From positions 62,001-126,000 of the forward strand of contig NZ_JAKVME010000002.1 in NCBI RefSeq assembly GCF_022483985.1: a DNA stretch of 64,000 nt, written 5' to 3'. Below, piece by piece: positions 10,401 to 16,742 of the stretch. Every line of letters starts with the position of its first letter. The first letter of the stretch is position 1. The notes below the pieces were generated by a model that saw only the letters and a program-made list of their open reading frames with translations, had not been told where the DNA came from and did no database searches. Position numbers and translations under genes: made by a program. This DNA comes from Acetobacter sp. (GTDB lineage: Bacteria; Pseudomonadota; Alphaproteobacteria; Acetobacterales; Acetobacteraceae).

Positions 10401-10524
10401 TTTCGAGGGTTGGATATTGACGTGTTGCGATGGAATTGAAGCCCTTGATCCCGAAGAGAACAATCAGGATCGTCACGACAATCGCGAGGACAGGCCGCCG
10501 AAGGAAGCGATCAGTAAAACTCAT
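7459..10524 (-). CDS. RND efflux pump, inner-membrane transporter (HAE1/AcrB type)
   Basis: Resistance-nodulation-division proton antiporter of about 1021 residues. I start it at the ATG at 10524 (MSFTDRFLRRPVLAIVV), preceded by GGAGAG about 9 bases upstream; an upstream in-frame start at 10566 lies inside the adaptor gene and lacks support. It shows the N-terminal membrane helix, two large periplasmic loops, the paired aspartates of helix 4 in GLVVDDAIVVIENV and the helix-10 motif GLVSKHGILMVEF, which has His where Asn is usual after the conserved Lys. Substrates are probably hydrophobic or amphiphilic drugs, dyes or solvents. Normally it works with an adaptor and an outer-membrane factor. 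The factor is next door, but the adjacent adaptor is broken, so function depends on another adaptor. Confidence 0.92.
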   Translation of the reverse strand: MSFTDRFLRRPVLAIVVTILIVLFGIKGFNSIATRQYPTLETSTILISTRYPGASSDLMQGFVTQPISEAVASVEGIDYLSSTTTQGLSVVTVRMMLNYDSMRALTDVMSKVNAVKYRLPEGAYDPVIKRTSGGFTAVAYIGFASTTRPLYEISDYIHRVAAPMLSGIEGVSEISYFGEQRLSMRLWLNPEKLAANDMTGEDVARAIRENNFQAAPGRIRGVYTISNINLNTDLKTVEEFRDMVLRSTGGRVIRVRDIGRAELGPDNTDTSSQTSTLRPPNGKPTPRPSIFVGLEPSPTGNPLTIISRLNEIMPKLKATLPPGIDVRVPYETAHFIQASIDEVTETFIEALLIVILVIYLSLGTVRAVIVPIATIPLSMLGAVGLMYTFGFSLNLLTLLAMVLSIGLVVDDAIVVIENVHRHIEEGKSPFDAALLGAREVAGPVIAMTFTLTAVYTPIAFMGGLTGTLFKEFALTLAGAVVVSGVVALTLSPIMSAKLLKAKDKEGFMERMAEHVFGFMNARYEAVLDFSLHHRWIPLGSAAVIFLLIPVMLHVSQSELAPNEDQDLVLTAVKAPQYANLHYVETYAQALYDKMDEIPEGHSHWMMNGIEGIANSVGGVNLDDWGERRRNADQIQMDLQQRVAGLQGTSVFVFQLPSLPGSTGGLPVQMVIRSDDSYRNVFGVVSHLREEAQKSGLFAVVDSDLAFDNPVVRVTVDRTKANAMGIRMEQIGDALNAMIGENYVNRFGYYGRSYDVIPQSVPRARLSPDALKTYYVRDRDRHQVPLSALASIRVDVEPNRLPQFGQQNSATFQAILAKGATMGDAVAFLKARAAEFPAGYSYDWQSDARQYVQEGKALVFAFAFALIAIYLVLSVQYNSFTDPVIILISVPLSVFGALIPLALGVTTLNIYTEIGLITLIGLVSKHGILMVEFANELLHRDHLDRVTAIRTAAGIRFRPIIMTTGAMVVGLLPLVMASGAGANSRFGLGTVIVVGMIVGTTMTLFVLPSVYTVIRPRRSKTV

Positions 10525-10909
10525 TGTGCCAGCTCTCCACTCCGGTGCGGATGAGAGAGCGGGCACGGGCGAGATCAGCTTCGGCCGCGCGCAATTCGCC
10601 GCTCTGGCGGATCAGTTCGCCCTGTTCCGGTGCGTCATTGAGGACCAGGAGCAGCTGGCCTTTCCGGACGATCGCCCCGGAATCGAAATCCAGCTCGGTG
10701 ATCCGGCCGGCGATCTCGGGGGAGAGTGTTACCCCCTGGAACGGTTCGACCTGACCGATCGTCTCGATATGGGCGGCGAAAGGGACGGGTCTGACCGGCC
10801 AGACGGAGACCGCCGTTGCCGGAGTGTCAGCAGCCCTGCCGGCGGCGGGCAGGGACATCAGCACCGCGAGAGCGGTGGCATGGTGCCAGGGGACGAAGAA
10901 GCGTCGCAC
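10511..10909 (-). pseudogene. Truncated membrane-fusion (periplasmic adaptor) protein of the RND pump
   Basis: Only 132 codons of a normally 370-400-residue AcrA/HlyD-type adaptor remain. A signal peptide (ending near AAGRAAD), the first beta-barrel strand (FAAHIETIGQVEPFQGVTLSPEIAGRI), the lipoyl half-motif (DFDSGAIVRKGQLLLVL) and the start of the coiled-coil hairpin (ELRAAEADLARARSLIRTGV) are present. The protein then ends in an unrelated ESWHNEFY. The RND start codon lies inside this tail, so an internal deletion of about 700-800 bp seems to have removed the second half of the adaptor and fused what is left to the pump start. A functional adaptor cannot be made. It is preceded by one of the three matching operators. 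Confidence 0.85.
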
Positions 10910-10932
10910 AGATATCTCCCGAAGTTATTGTT

Positions 10933-10950
10933 ATACGCGGATATACGTAC
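10933..10950 (-). promoter_or_regulatory. Putative ArsR-type operator 1, before the RND adaptor
   Basis: ATACGCGGATATACGTAC, an imperfect palindrome (RTACG-N8-CGTAC) whose 3' end lies 24 bp before the adaptor start. Read on the coding strand it carries TATATC, a plausible -10 box, at its centre. Two other copies of the pattern lie before the outer-membrane factor and frnE genes. Confidence 0.6.
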
Positions 10951-11003
10951 CTATAGGACTGGAAAGTCCGGACATTGGAGGCCGAACGTGCATTAGATGC
11001 CGG

Positions 11004-12533
11004 TCATCGCGCCGCGAGCCGGATGGATCGCCACTGATCGGGTGCGACATGGGCGTCGGCGAGGCCACCGCCCGTCGCCACCATGATCCGCACCGTCTGA
11101 CGGAACATCTCGGTCTGTGCCCGCACTGTGTTCTGGCGCGCGAGCAGAAAGAGCCGTCGGGCGTTGATCGGCTGAAGGATGGTCTCCCGGCCCGCCTGAT
11201 AACCGGCCTGGCTCAAGGTCAGCGCGTCATCGGCCGAGGTCAGGGCCTGTCGCTGGTTATCCAGTTCCGTCGAGGCGTTCTTCAGGCCGTTCAGGCCATC
11301 GGCGACTTCGCGGAAGCCGTTGATGACCACCAACTGGTAATGATCGAACGCGATCCGGTAGTCCTCTTCCGCCTGTTTTTTCCGGGCCATGAGGGTTCCC
11401 CCATGGAACAGCGGCAGAGCAGCCCCTCCGATCAGGCGCCACGCCGCACCGGCGGGGCCGCCCATCAGCCCCTCGGCGGCGACGGCCGCGCTGAGGGTCA
11501 GTCGGGGATAGAGGTCGGCGGTCCGGACGCCGATTTCGGCATTCGCCGCGCGCATCATGGCTTCGGCGCCGATGATGTCCGGGCGGGCATGAACGAGTTC
11601 GGATGGCACGACCACAGGGATGTCTGACGGAAGGCTGAAATCCGCGAGGGTCAAGGTCGGTGCGGTCCAGTTTGCCGGCGAATGCCCGGTCAGGACGGCC
11701 AGCGTCGTTCGCGCGGCTTCATGGGCATTGACCAGCGGCGGCAGGAGAGACTGGTCGTGCGCCAGTTGTGCTTCGGCGGTCACGACATCCAGCCGGGGCT
11801 TCCTACCCGCCTGCCAGGCGAGCGTCGCCAGTCGGAGCGTTTCCCGGTCGGTGTCGATCACGCTGCGGACCACGGCGATCTGGTCTGCTGTCGAGGCCGC
11901 TTCGAAGGCGGTCAGGACCGTGTCGCCGATCACCAGCAGCATCGTGACATCACGGCGCTCCCGTTCGGCATCCTTCTGTGCGCCGGCCATCTGGATCAGC
12001 CGGTGATTGCCGCCGAAAATATCGGGGTCATAGGAAACGTCGAGACCGGCCGAGTAGGCGGAAAAGGCCGGGAAGGTCCAGGCCCAGGGACCGAACAGAG
12101 CGGCCCCGTATTCCTGTCGCCCCTCGCTACCGGTGGCGTCGATCTGGGGCATCAGGCTGCCTTGGGCAGCATGGAGTCCCTCGGCCGCCTTGCGCAGGTT
12201 GGTCTGGGCCGCCTGGATCGACCAGTTGTTCCGAAGCGCCTCGGTGACGAGAGCGTCCAGCCGAGGCGAGCGAAAAAGACGCCACCAGTCGGAACCCGGC
12301 TTTCCGGCGGCCTGATACGGGAAGTTGGCCGAAGCGATGGTTACTGTGGCTGCTGTTTCCGACCGGGTTTCGCCGAATGTAGCGGCGTCCGGTGGCGGGG
12401 GAGCCTTGTAGGTCGGGCCGACTGTACAGCCTGCTAGGCCCGGTAACAGAGCGAGGAGAGCCAGCCAGGTCGGGCGTGGTGCGGCGGCGACCCGCTTTGG
12501 ACTATGGGGATGGGGCAGGAAATTGGGTGGCAA
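11004..12533 (-). CDS. Outer-membrane factor lipoprotein (NodT/OprM type)
   Basis: A 509-residue TolC-like outer-membrane channel of the NodT family, the exit duct of a tripartite efflux pump. A lipobox (LAGC, about residue 35) follows a long N-terminus. The two halves repeat the coiled-coil and beta-barrel pattern, for example QAAQTNLRKAAEGLHAAQGSLMPQIDATGS and the second-half YPRLTLSAAVAAEGL. The family signature AAR..LAVLTGHSP is near residue 290. It precedes the truncated adaptor and RND genes on the same strand. A matching operator lies 35 bp upstream, and the 94-bp gap before the adaptor holds another, so the two transcription units are probably co-regulated rather than strictly one operon. 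Confidence 0.9.
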   Translation of the reverse strand: MPPNFLPHPHSPKRVAAAPRPTWLALLALLPGLAGCTVGPTYKAPPPPDAATFGETRSETAATVTIASANFPYQAAGKPGSDWWRLFRSPRLDALVTEALRNNWSIQAAQTNLRKAAEGLHAAQGSLMPQIDATGSEGRQEYGAALFGPWAWTFPAFSAYSAGLDVSYDPDIFGGNHRLIQMAGAQKDAERERRDVTMLLVIGDTVLTAFEAASTADQIAVVRSVIDTDRETLRLATLAWQAGRKPRLDVVTAEAQLAHDQSLLPPLVNAHEAARTTLAVLTGHSPANWTAPTLTLADFSLPSDIPVVVPSELVHARPDIIGAEAMMRAANAEIGVRTADLYPRLTLSAAVAAEGLMGGPAGAAWRLIGGAALPLFHGGTLMARKKQAEEDYRIAFDHYQLVVINGFREVADGLNGLKNASTELDNQRQALTSADDALTLSQAGYQAGRETILQPINARRLFLLARQNTVRAQTEMFRQTVRIMVATGGGLADAHVAPDQWRSIRLAAR

Positions 12534-12567
12534 GGCGGCCTCCGGTCGTCATGAACGAGTCTCATTG

Positions 12568-12585
12568 ATACGAACATAGACGTAC
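12568..12585 (-). promoter_or_regulatory. Putative ArsR-type operator 2, between outer-membrane factor and arsR-like gene
   Basis: ATACGAACATAGACGTAC, the same RTACG-N3-ATA-N2-CGTAC pattern as operators 1 and 3. It sits 35 bp before the outer-membrane factor and about 100 bp before the divergent regulator, so it could serve both. On the outer-membrane-factor strand the centre reads TATGTT, a -10-like hexamer. A spacer-less ATACGCGTAC at 12667-12676, just before the regulator, may be an additional half-site pair. Confidence 0.55.
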
Positions 12586-12686
12586 ATACGGATTAAAAAC
12601 CAGTCTTATTGAGACACAGGCTTACGACGGGGCTTGGAAGCAGCGTTTTCTTGACCCGCTCCCATGATACGCGTACCAATCCACGC

Positions 12687-13049
12687 ATGATCGCACGCCA
12701 TCCGAAACGCGAGGATATCCGGCTCGAAGCCGTGCTGACGGCATTGGGTAATCCCATCCGCCTGGCTGCGGTGCGGACGATTGCTGTGGGGGGCGAACAT
12801 CCCTGCTGCGACGTGCTGCCGCAAATTCCAAAGTCCACCATGACCCATCACTGGCGCGCCCTGCGTGACAGCGGCGTAGTCTGGCAGCGCCATATCGGTC
12901 GGGAATACCGTCTTGAACTGCGACGCGAAGACCTGGACAGTCGGTTTCCCGGTCTGCTGGATTCCATCCTCAGCCCGCTTGTCAGCGACCCGCTGACGCA
13001 GGAGACGATCTCCGAATACGACCGGTCCCGCCAAGGCGCGCCTGCCTGA
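12687..13049 (+). CDS. ArsR-family winged-helix repressor with a vicinal Cys pair
   Basis: About 120-residue ArsR/SmtB-like regulator. The preferred start is the ATG at 12687 (MIARHPKRED); an upstream extension to 12609 would run through the promoter-like region. The fold is visible as LEAVLTALGNPIRLAAVRTI (helices 1-2), GGEHPCCDVLPQ (Cys pair at about residues 40-41) and the recognition helix KSTMTHHWRALRDSGVV, then a wing GREYRLELRREDL. ArsR proteins usually repress and are released by metal or thiol chemistry. The Cys pair and the frnE neighbour suggest a redox or electrophile signal, which is inference. It diverges from the efflux genes and shares operator 2. Confidence 0.85.
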   Translation: MIARHPKREDIRLEAVLTALGNPIRLAAVRTIAVGGEHPCCDVLPQIPKSTMTHHWRALRDSGVVWQRHIGREYRLELRREDLDSRFPGLLDSILSPLVSDPLTQETISEYDRSRQGAPA

Positions 13050-13076
13050 CGGGAACACCGGCGGGACGGCTTTTGC

Positions 13077-13799
13077 TCAGAGAGCCCCGGAGCCGGAAGG
13101 CGGAATAATGCATCCCGTGCTGTCGCAGGTCATGCCGGTGGTGCGGTTCTCGGACGCCGTTTTGCGTGCCTCCTTCCATGACTGGCGCAGGGCGGCCAGC
13201 AATTGTGCTTTCGGCTGCGCCCCCGAAAGACCGTAGGCACCGTCGAAGACAAAGAAGGGCACGCCATGAACGCCCGCCTGTGACGCACGGGTTTCATCAC
13301 GCCTGACATCTTCGGCGAAGTCGCTGCCCGTCAGCGTAGCGCGCACGGCGTCGCCATCAAGACCGAAATCCTGCGCAAGGCCGACAAGTATGTCATGGTC
13401 GGCGAGGGGGGAGTTGTCGGTGAAATAGGCCCTGAACAGCCGCTCCGTCATGTCCGCGCCGTGACCGTGCTGTTCGGCGAATTTGGTCAGCCGGTGTGCG
13501 TCGAAGGTGTTGGTGTAGCGGACCGAGGCATAGCGCATGTCGAGACCGCATCGCTCGCCCATGGACGTGATGTGGTCGATCATGGCCTGGGCATCGCTTC
13601 GGCTTTTGCCGTATTTCCGCATGATGCGGTCAAGCGTTGTGGTGGTCACTGCCGGACCCGATGTCGGATCGAGTTCGAAGGCCCGGAAGACGATCTCGAC
13701 TTCGCGGGCATGCTCGAACTCGGCCAGGGCGGATTCGAGAAACCGCTTGCCGATATAACAATAGGGGCAGGCATAGTCGGACCAGATTTCGAGTTTCAT
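13077..13799 (-). CDS. frnE: DsbA-family oxidoreductase, FrnE type
   Basis: A 240-residue thioredoxin-fold protein without a signal peptide, so cytoplasmic. The active-site motif CPYC is at residues 11-14 (SDYACPYCYIGK), and the cis-Pro motif GVHGVPFFVFDG is near residue 180. The C-terminal extension carries a second Cys pair (TCDSTGC), as in FrnE proteins linked to disulfide stress tolerance. GGAGG is placed 5 bp before the ATG. A perfect TATAAT lies inside operator 3, 25 bp upstream, so it is probably controlled by the neighbouring ArsR-type repressor. It is convergent with that regulator gene. Confidence 0.88.
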   Translation of the reverse strand: MKLEIWSDYACPYCYIGKRFLESALAEFEHAREVEIVFRAFELDPTSGPAVTTTTLDRIMRKYGKSRSDAQAMIDHITSMGERCGLDMRYASVRYTNTFDAHRLTKFAEQHGHGADMTERLFRAYFTDNSPLADHDILVGLAQDFGLDGDAVRATLTGSDFAEDVRRDETRASQAGVHGVPFFVFDGAYGLSGAQPKAQLLAALRQSWKEARKTASENRTTGMTCDSTGCIIPPSGSGAL

Positions 13800-13823
13800 G
13801 ACAGCCTCCGCATGCTTGATAAT

Positions 13824-13841
13824 GTACGATTATACCCGTAC
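13824..13841 (-). promoter_or_regulatory. Putative ArsR-type operator 3, before frnE
   Basis: GTACGATTATACCCGTAC is a perfect 5-bp inverted repeat GTACG/CGTAC with an 8-bp centre. On the frnE strand the centre reads TATAAT, an ideal -10 hexamer, with TTGATG about 15 bp upstream as a possible -35. The site also lies 49 bp before the divergent hydrolase gene. It is the best-conserved of the three copies. Confidence 0.65.
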
Positions 13842-13889
13842 CATGGTTTCATCAAGCATTACGAACGCCGATGGTGAAGGGAGCAGGGG

Positions 13890-14558
13890 ATGAAGCCGCT
13901 GAAAGCGCTGGAGGTCGAAACCGGGAAAAATCCCGTCGCGTCGATCATCCTCATTCACGGCCTGGGGGCGAGTGGCCGGGATCTGGCGCCCATGGCCCAG
14001 GCGCTCGACCTGCGCTCCATCGGCGCGGTCCGGTTCATTTTTCCCAACGCGCCCGTCCGGCCGGTTTCGGTCTGTGGTGGTGAGCGCATGCCGGCATGGT
14101 ATGATCTTCTCGCGCCAGATTTGCTTCTGCAGGAAGATGAGCCGGGGCTACGTGATGCCCAGACCTATCTGGCGAGCCTGATCGACCAGGAAGTCGCGCG
14201 CGGCATTCCGTCCCGGCGCATCGTGATCGGTGGGTTTTCCCAGGGCTGTGCGATGTCACTGATGACCGGGTTGCGTTACCCGTTGCCCTTGGCTGGGATC
14301 GCCGGTCTGTCCGGCTATCTGCCGCTGGCCGGGCAGACGGGGAGGGAGGCAACGGAGGCGAACCGCGCGACGCCGGTCTTTCTGGGGCACGGTGAAGGTG
14401 ACACGGTCGTGCCGCTGGCGGCGGCCCGCCTCGCGCGGGATTGGCTGCGTGCCGAGGGGCATGATGTTGCTTGGCATGCCTACCCGATGGCCCACGAGAT
14501 CATCGGTGAGGAGATTGCCGATCTCAACGCATGGTTGGTGGAGCGCCTCGTATCGTAA
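13890..14558 (+). CDS. Alpha/beta hydrolase, carboxylesterase/phospholipase 2 family
   Basis: A 222-residue cytosolic serine hydrolase of the carboxylesterase/acyl-protein thioesterase group. Visible are the oxyanion-hole region ILIHGLGASGRDL (residues 26-38), the nucleophile elbow GGFSQGCAMS (Ser at about 115), the acid in LGHGEGDTVVP (about 168) and the catalytic His in YPMAHEI (about 203). The start at 13890 has AGGGAGCAGGGG just upstream. It diverges from frnE across operator 3 and may be co-regulated. The substrate is unknown; short acyl esters are usual for the family. Confidence 0.87.
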   Translation: MKPLKALEVETGKNPVASIILIHGLGASGRDLAPMAQALDLRSIGAVRFIFPNAPVRPVSVCGGERMPAWYDLLAPDLLLQEDEPGLRDAQTYLASLIDQEVARGIPSRRIVIGGFSQGCAMSLMTGLRYPLPLAGIAGLSGYLPLAGQTGREATEANRATPVFLGHGEGDTVVPLAAARLARDWLRAEGHDVAWHAYPMAHEIIGEEIADLNAWLVERLVS

Positions 14559-14903
14559 TGACTTTGAGCAAGGGGAAGCCGTGTGAGGTAATTTCAGACT
14601 TTGTAATGGTTCATCAGGCCGGGTTAGCAGGCAGGTTTAATATCGAGTTCTCAACTTCTAATGATTCCCTTCGGATTGTCCGGAACGTGGGGAGAGCGGT
14701 GAACGGAATGTCAAAGGTGGAAAATAACGGGCATCCTTTGATGGCTTGCCTGGCTGCGAATTGTCGGTTCCTGACATCTTTGAACAATAAGCTTCCCGGT
14801 TGACATGCAGCAAGACGACCATGCCAGAATACGGCAGCATCGACCATCTAGATAAATTAATAAAATATGATAAAATTATCTAAATAGAATCTACAATATT
14901 TGT
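14559..14903. other. Intergenic region, no convincing gene
   Basis: About 345 bp between the hydrolase and the end of the leftward nucleotidase gene. Short open frames here have no recognisable features. An AT-rich inverted repeat (AGATAA at 14850-14855, TTATCT at 14876-14881) lies close to the nucleotidase stop and could form part of a transcription end, though it lacks a GC stem. Confidence 0.4.
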
Positions 14904-15857
14904 TCATGAAGCCGGAATAATAGGCGTGTTCGGATCATGTGGGCCGGGAACATGGCCGGATGGTACTACGGTCGAAGCACTCAGAACATGTTTCTCTTGG
15001 TCGTCGAAGAAGATGTGTGCGCCGAAAGCGTGTAATACAGGCGCTTTATTCCAGATTCCTACGAAATGGGCTTCGTCGGCCGGCGTGTCCCAAGCGCGTA
15101 ATGTGCGGACGACACGTTCATGGGCCGGTGCGTTCCGCGCCGTTACCAAGGCAATGCGAACCTTGCTGATATTTCCGTCATTGAGATAGACCTTACGCAA
15201 CGCTGACAGCTTGTGGAGGAACTTGCCGAACGGTCCACGTTTCATTGGATTGGCCGCGTTCGTGGTTTCATGTGCCAGAAAAGCTTCAAGGCCATGTTTT
15301 TGATAAATCTCATCGGATTCCGGCCCGAAGACGACGGCGTCGCCATCGAACGCGATACGAACCTCGCCGACGCGGGCGTCTTCAACTCCCGGCGGCGCGA
15401 TGCCCAGACGCGCAGCGGCGGCTCCACCCTTCACTGCTCCCCTGACGTCGGCGTCCTCGTTCGAGAGAAACAGATCGATCTTCCACGCCGGGATGTAGGG
15501 AGACAATGATCTCCCGCTGGTGAAGCTTCCGGTTTTGATGTCCAGCCCATAGCTTCTGATGGATTTGAACGCTCTGAGCGACAGGTCAGGCGAGTTCCGC
15601 GAGAGAAGCACGACCTCCACACACGGCTTCGCTCCTGCCTCATTCAAAGCTAGAAGCCGCTCCACCACATCGAAGCCGGCGCCTTTGTCGATGATGACGT
15701 CTTCCCGATCAAGTTGCATGGCGGCGTAGGCGTGAACGCCTTGTTCCCGGAAGACGTTGTGCTCCTCCTCGAGATTGAACAGCGCCCGGGTCGAGACACC
15801 GACCCTCAAGGGTTCGGCGCGGAGCATGTCGACGGCGGCCTGTCGATTAGGGAGCAT
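14904..15857 (-). CDS. 5'-nucleotidase (PF06189-like)
   Basis: About 317-residue protein resembling the bacterial cytosolic 5'-nucleotidase family that dephosphorylates nucleoside monophosphates. Recognisable blocks are LRVGVSTRALFNLEEEH near the start, VVLLSRNSPDLSLRAF, TSGRSLSPYIPAWKIDLFLSNEDADV, RIAFDGDAVVF and a C-terminal AHIFFDDQEKHV. I use the ATG at 15857, 4 bp after the upstream stop and preceded by GGAGA; a start at 15887 would overlap the preceding gene by 26 bp. It sits directly downstream of the type ISP restriction genes on the same strand, so it is probably co-transcribed with them. A nucleotide-depleting role in the same defence locus is possible but speculative. Confidence 0.75.
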   Translation of the reverse strand: MLPNRQAAVDMLRAEPLRVGVSTRALFNLEEEHNVFREQGVHAYAAMQLDREDVIIDKGAGFDVVERLLALNEAGAKPCVEVVLLSRNSPDLSLRAFKSIRSYGLDIKTGSFTSGRSLSPYIPAWKIDLFLSNEDADVRGAVKGGAAAARLGIAPPGVEDARVGEVRIAFDGDAVVFGPESDEIYQKHGLEAFLAHETTNAANPMKRGPFGKFLHKLSALRKVYLNDGNISKVRIALVTARNAPAHERVVRTLRAWDTPADEAHFVGIWNKAPVLHAFGAHIFFDDQEKHVLSASTVVPSGHVPGPHDPNTPIIPAS

Positions 15858-15861
15858 CCGA

Positions 15862-16563
15862 TTATATCTCCAGTCTCGGGAGGTCACGGACGACCCGTAG
15901 CGTTTCCAGGCTTACGGTGATGACGCGAAGGAAGAGGTCCAGCGGGTAGCGCGGGTCGTGCATGGTCTCGTTGGCCCAGGCGTTGGCGTTCTTGACGAGA
16001 TGGCTTTTCGTGTCCGTCTTCACACTCTGGCGTTCCATGACCCATTCGAGCGCGGGCTTGCCGTTCACCACATATTCATAGGCTTCGAGCGGAATGCCGG
16101 TGATGGTGATGTTGGCGTTGTAGATCACGGTGGATTTGTCGAGCGTGGGGCGCTTGCCCGCGAATTTCATCTGCTCCACCCGGTAGAAGCGTTCGGGATC
16201 GGAAGGCGGCCCGAGCGACGGGCCGCCGTGTGTGAAGATGACGGGGTAAGGTTCCACCTGCTCATAGTTCACATGCAAAGCGGCCAAAGCACGGCCAGCC
16301 TTAGAAAAAGCCCAGAAATCGGAGGCGGTTTTCACGCGGGGAATGCGCGGCAACTGTTTGGACAGGTTGTCAGCGAAACGGGCGCGATAATCCTCCGAAT
16401 GAAGTAAGCCGTAGACATAATAGAACAGGTCTCTTTTGGTAATCGCCTCTTCGGGATAGGCGGCCTGAAAATGGGCCAGCCCTTCATCCGTGATACCGTC
16501 GCGGCGAACGAGTCGTGATTGAGACGGTTTCTCTTCAAAGAGGCTGCCTTGCGGATCGTTCAT
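15862..16563 (-). CDS. Type ISP restriction-modification enzyme, C-terminal (target-recognition) part
   Basis: A 233-residue reading frame (starting MNDPQGSLFEEKP) with the C-terminal features of type ISP single-chain restriction enzymes: AITKRDLFYYVYGLLHSEDYRARFADNL, LPRIPRVKTASDFWAFSKAGRALAALHVNYE, a KFAGKRPTLDKSTVIYN-like block and ANAWANE..DPRYPLDLFLRVITVSLET. In relatives this is fused to the helicase-methylase. Its ATG overlaps, by ATGA, the stop of the frame carrying the second copy of the conserved segment. The same frame is also open upstream through the repeat tract, so it can be made either as a separate translationally coupled subunit or as a fusion, depending on repeat number. 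Functional as a separate subunit: unknown. Confidence 0.82.
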   Translation of the reverse strand: MNDPQGSLFEEKPSQSRLVRRDGITDEGLAHFQAAYPEEAITKRDLFYYVYGLLHSEDYRARFADNLSKQLPRIPRVKTASDFWAFSKAGRALAALHVNYEQVEPYPVIFTHGGPSLGPPSDPERFYRVEQMKFAGKRPTLDKSTVIYNANITITGIPLEAYEYVVNGKPALEWVMERQSVKTDTKSHLVKNANAWANETMHDPRYPLDLFLRVITVSLETLRVVRDLPRLEI

Positions 16564-16742
16564 TGTCCATGCTCCGTTTCGTAGAGAAACATCGGGAAGC
16601 ATTGGCTGCCGTCGATATCCACCATGTGGAGGCTCGGAAGAGCGCTGCACATCAGCACACTGAAGGCGGCTTTCTGCCCTCCGCCTGACGTGCAAATCAC
16701 CAGATTTTTCTCTTGATCTTCTGTTAATTGGCGTGTATAATT
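16560..16742 (-). other. Second, out-of-frame copy of the CFPxxLYE segment of the type ISP enzyme
   Basis: Between the repeat tract and the C-terminal gene one frame reads NYTRQLTEDQEKNLVIC..GGGQKAAFSVLMCSALPSLHMV..GSQCFPMFLYETEHGQ-stop. This parallels the segment that ends the upstream protein before the tract (ENQVIMI..HKNSQFALMSKCIPEL..GTQCFPEYLYEID). The two copies are related but clearly divergent, so this is not a recent duplication. With the present 12 repeats this copy is not translated; 11 or 14 repeats would bring it into frame. Confidence 0.8.
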
